From Candidatus Cloacimonadota bacterium (GTDB lineage: Bacteria > Muiribacteriota > UBA6191 > JACPRK01), in contig JAJFLN010000595.1 of NCBI GenBank assembly GCA_021772705.1, positions 1 to 23,869 on the forward strand: a stretch of DNA of 23,869 nt. The letters are read 5' to 3'. Position numbers and translations under genes: made by a program. The notes beneath the pieces were generated by a model. It ran no database searches. It saw nothing but the letters and a program-made list of their open reading frames with translations, and was not told the origin of the DNA. Below, piece after piece: positions 21,161-23,869 of the stretch; position 1 is the stretch's first letter, and each line of letters begins with the position of its first letter.

Positions 21161-23869
21161 TCAGGGGGAGACTGCCGGGACGATGACCACCCGGGTCCGG
21201 ATGCCCTGGGGAAGAAGGGATATCTCGGCCTCCACGGAGTCGATGGCCTTCATGGAGCGGCCCAGAGGAGAGTCCGGCGTCGGGGAGGCGTTCTCCGAGT
21301 TCTCCAGGGTCCCGTGAATGGAACAGGCGATCCAGGCGCTCCTCTCCTGATACTCGCCGCCGCCGGGGCAGGCTGCGTCTCGGGGCAGGAAGGGATCTCC
21401 CATGGGCCAGCCCGTCTCGGGCAGGGGCCACCGGACTCCCAGGTCGCGCAGGGCCTGGGCAGAGGCGAGCAGTCGCCGGCACTGGCGGAGCAAGTAGGGG
21501 GCGCCGATGGCCCGGTAGGCTCCGGCGGACTTCCATAACCGCCCCGGCCGGACCCGGGTCCAGGCAGCTGCATCGGGCAGGTGCCCCCGCTGTGACTCGC
21601 TGTTCATCATCGCCTTCAGCTGTTCCGCCGAGGTCGCCAGTCCCAGGACCTGATCGTTGACGGCGCCGTGTACTTCGCGGTGACCGGCGAGACGCATACC
21701 GTAGCCGTCACCTCGTCCGTACTTTCTAGCGCCCTTTCCAGCCATCAGCTCCCTCAGATAGAGCCGGGCCTTCTCCGGCGCCAAGGCCTCCCGGTAGGCC
21801 GTGATCGGCAGCGGTCTCGGATCTCGCCAGAGGTGATTTCCTCGGCTGAGCCGGGAGAGGTCGCCCGGCAGCAGGGAGAGACCACCGCTGGGTCCCAAAG
21901 GGCTGGGGTCCAGAAGGTCGCTCAATCGCATGAGCGCCGGCTCTCGCCGATAGAAGCGGTCGAGCCAGGCCCCTCCCGCGCGACCGAACTTCCTTGGCAT
22001 CCGGATGGCCAGGGAGGCCACGGCCTGCTCTTGGTCCGGTGGCAGAATGATCTTGCCCAGACCGGATTGCCAGCCCTGATCCGCAGAGAACCGGAGCAGA
22101 GTCCGGTAGTCGTCCAGCTGGGCCACGGGAAGGATCAGAGTCTCCAGAACCGTTCTGCCTTCCCGCCCGTCGATTCCGACACAGATGGGGTCGACGAACC
22201 GGGAGTAGAGCCCCCGGTACCGGCTGCGGAACGCCTCGTAGGCCGTCTGCTCCGCCGGATAGACATGGGTCGCGTAGGTGCCGAAGAGGGGCATGGGTGA
22301 CGTCCGGCTGCCATGGACGGAGCAGACAGCCAGGCCTTCATCGTCCCAATCCGTCGAACCGCCGGACCGGCATGGAATGGATCGGCTGATCCATTTCTTG
22401 CTGATGGCTGCCTTCCTGGCCTGCGAGGCCTCTTCGGGAAGCACGCGGCGAGTTTGCTTGCCGAAGAAGCGGGCGGCTTCCAGTTCTGCAAGTGCTACCA
22501 GGCAATCATCCCTTCGATGCACTGCCAGCCGGAAGGCCGGTGAGATGAGTCGCTGCACCGTGTCCTCGCTGATGAACAGGCGGCCGTCGGGCGCCGGCAG
22601 ATTAAGAAGGCTGGCATACCGGAAGTCCGGTGACTTGCTCAGGACGTGATCGCCGAGCCCCTTGAGGCATCGGTAGACTTCCTGGGCTGCCTCACCCGTC
22701 GTGCTGAGCAGGGTGATCCTGTCAACCCGGGCGGCCCTGTGTTGTCCGAACCGGCGGGACCATTCGCCGGCTCGTTCGCGTGCCTTCTCCTCCTTCTCGA
22801 AGCGGAGAACCAGCACGATGTCCGGGGCAAGATGCAGGTAGGGGTCCCCGATAAGTATGACTCCTTCGGCGGCCTCCCCGGCGGCATCGGACAGGCTCAG
22901 GTCCAGGGCTTGCCGGAAGGCACCATCGGGACCGGGGATGTCCAGACCCGGCGCTGTGACGGCGAGTAGCGCCCGGGCCTGACTGTCGTAGAGCTGGAGC
23001 AGGCGCTTCAACGACTCCGGCGACGTGAAGCGAAGCTGGATTCGATCCGACGGCATCTGATCCAGGATGTCTCCCGCCGTTGCCGGCAATCCCGGTTTCC
23101 CGGGCAGCCGCCTTGCCAGTGCCGCATAGTTCAGAGGCCGCACGTCCGCTGCCCTGAGGGCGGTGATGGAAATGGTGGGGTACTGGCGGGAGTTGACCTT
23201 CAGCCGCCAGGGGGTCGAGATGAGTTGCATCGCGGCAGCGGCGGAATCGACTCCTGTCAGAGAGCTCAACCTGCCAACCACGTTCTTCCACACCTTGGTG
23301 GTGGATTCTCGAGGGGGCACCCGAAACCCGGTGGCCTTGATCAGTACCTGGATCAGGGGATCCTCCGGGTTGAGCCTGGCCAGGGTCTCGAGACTCTTCT
23401 TCGTCGTGATCCGCTCCACTCCGGACAGGCTACAGGCGAGAGTTGATGAGGCCAGGGCCAGGATAACCACCGTGGTCTTGCCTCGGGTACGGGCTCCGGC
23501 CCAGAGCAGACCCAGCCCGATGAGGAGGACGATGACCTTGGCATAGATCTCGCCGCTGAGGACGGATCCAATCGTGGCCACCAAGGTGAGAGTCAGGCCG
23601 ACGGCACCGAGGGCTGTGTCGGCCATTCTCTGCCGGGCCAGGCCCCACCAGAGCGCCACTCCGTTGAAGCCGAAGCCTCCCAGCACGAGCAAGGGCTGGA
23701 TATCGCGGGCCCCATATCGAGGCAGGGACAGGATGGCCACGAACCAGGGAAGGGTCATCATCAGCTTCCCCATCCTGACCAGGACGGAGGGAAGAGCTTG
23801 GACGCGATGGTGTATCAACAGTTGGGAGCCAATGACGACTGCCGTGAGGATCGTGAACCAGGCAGGAAC
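21161..23869 (-). CDS. Large membrane protein with duplicated CP-GG/CSxHG modules (5' partial)
   Basis: I do not recognise this protein. The frame is open to the window edge: upstream of the TTG at 23818 it continues WFTILTAVVIGSQLLI, a membrane segment, so the gene starts outside the window. Numbered from that TTG, the first 130 residues hold several membrane segments, the last (TTVVILALASSTLAC, 115-129) resembling a lipoprotein signal with lipobox. The soluble part (130-885) contains two related modules with C439/C483/C499/H502 and C780/C817/C832/H835, each ending CSxHG; the pattern recalls the CPxGGxY...CSxHG motif of some pilin-like and DUF3352-like proteins. At the 3' end TGA (21161-21163) follows a run of five C; one more C would extend the frame by about 30 codons to the MITE. 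Confidence 0.8.
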   Translation of the reverse strand, partial: VPAWFTILTAVVIGSQLLIHHRVQALPSVLVRMGKLMMTLPWFVAILSLPRYGARDIQPLLVLGGFGFNGVALWWGLARQRMADTALGAVGLTLTLVATIGSVLSGEIYAKVIVLLIGLGLLWAGARTRGKTTVVILALASSTLACSLSGVERITTKKSLETLARLNPEDPLIQVLIKATGFRVPPRESTTKVWKNVVGRLSSLTGVDSAAAAMQLISTPWRLKVNSRQYPTISITALRAADVRPLNYAALARRLPGKPGLPATAGDILDQMPSDRIQLRFTSPESLKRLLQLYDSQARALLAVTAPGLDIPGPDGAFRQALDLSLSDAAGEAAEGVILIGDPYLHLAPDIVLVLRFEKEEKARERAGEWSRRFGQHRAARVDRITLLSTTGEAAQEVYRCLKGLGDHVLSKSPDFRYASLLNLPAPDGRLFISEDTVQRLISPAFRLAVHRRDDCLVALAELEAARFFGKQTRRVLPEEASQARKAAISKKWISRSIPCRSGGSTDWDDEGLAVCSVHGSRTSPMPLFGTYATHVYPAEQTAYEAFRSRYRGLYSRFVDPICVGIDGREGRTVLETLILPVAQLDDYRTLLRFSADQGWQSGLGKIILPPDQEQAVASLAIRMPRKFGRAGGAWLDRFYRREPALMRLSDLLDPSPLGPSGGLSLLPGDLSRLSRGNHLWRDPRPLPITAYREALAPEKARLYLRELMAGKGARKYGRGDGYGMRLAGHREVHGAVNDQVLGLATSAEQLKAMMNSESQRGHLPDAAAWTRVRPGRLWKSAGAYRAIGAPYLLRQCRRLLASAQALRDLGVRWPLPETGWPMGDPFLPRDAACPGGGEYQERSAWIACSIHGTLENSENASPTPDSPLGRSMKAIDSVEAEISLLPQGIRTRVVIVPAVSP

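Overview
The window reads as a chromosomal accessory region of a GC-rich Gram-negative bacterium. The outer-membrane factor, periplasmic adaptor and RND pump show a double membrane; the sodium symporter, Fe-type superoxide dismutase and GH15 enzyme suggest an environmental organism. No marker fixes the phylum. Gene style and palindromic repeats would fit Acidobacteriota, Myxococcota or a related lineage, but that is only an impression. I saw no rRNA, tRNA, CRISPR array, phage gene or complete transposase.

Layout. 1-234: palindromic REP-like hairpin. 235-6209 (minus): three-gene heavy-metal-type RND efflux operon (outer-membrane factor, adaptor, pump) with tight spacing; a doubtful small secreted protein lies upstream. 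7058-7711 (minus): a nucleotidyltransferase and a small partner. 7954-10455 (minus): large exported protein with a papain-like Cys/His/Asp pattern. 10888-11082: orphan VapB antitoxin. 11101-12283 (minus): second nucleotidyltransferase plus winged-helix-like partner, overlapping genes, with a palindrome exactly between -35 and -10 and an apparently leaderless start. 12535-13356 (minus): voltage-gated-type K+ channel with a zinc-ribbon tail. 13509-15382: Na+/solute symporter whose C-terminus runs into fragments of a PIN toxin and an MltA lytic transglycosylase. 15629-15751: Ser/Thr kinase scrap. 15887-16566: complete VapBC. 16882-17085: 102-bp tandem duplication. 17199-17777 (minus): Fe superoxide dismutase. 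18394-18510: nested perfect inverted repeats. 18605-20416: GH15 enzyme with a probable CTG start. 20721-20903: PIN toxin scrap. 21161-23869 (minus): large membrane protein, open at the window edge and broken at its 3' end.

The unifying structure is a family of about 184-bp MITE-like elements (12333-12516, 15443-15626, 20900-21072) with about 30-bp imperfect terminal inverted repeats and TTA on both sides of every copy. Two of the three directly abut truncated genes. Six toxin-antitoxin-like loci or remnants lie between 7 and 21 kb: two nucleotidyltransferase pairs, an orphan VapB, an intact VapBC and two PIN fragments. The region looks like a turnover zone where small TA modules and non-autonomous elements arrive and decay between housekeeping or transport genes. 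The best candidates for under-described biology are the MITE family, the nucleotidyltransferase/winged-helix operon with its spacer operator, the exported papain-like protein, and the nested palindrome before the GH15 gene.
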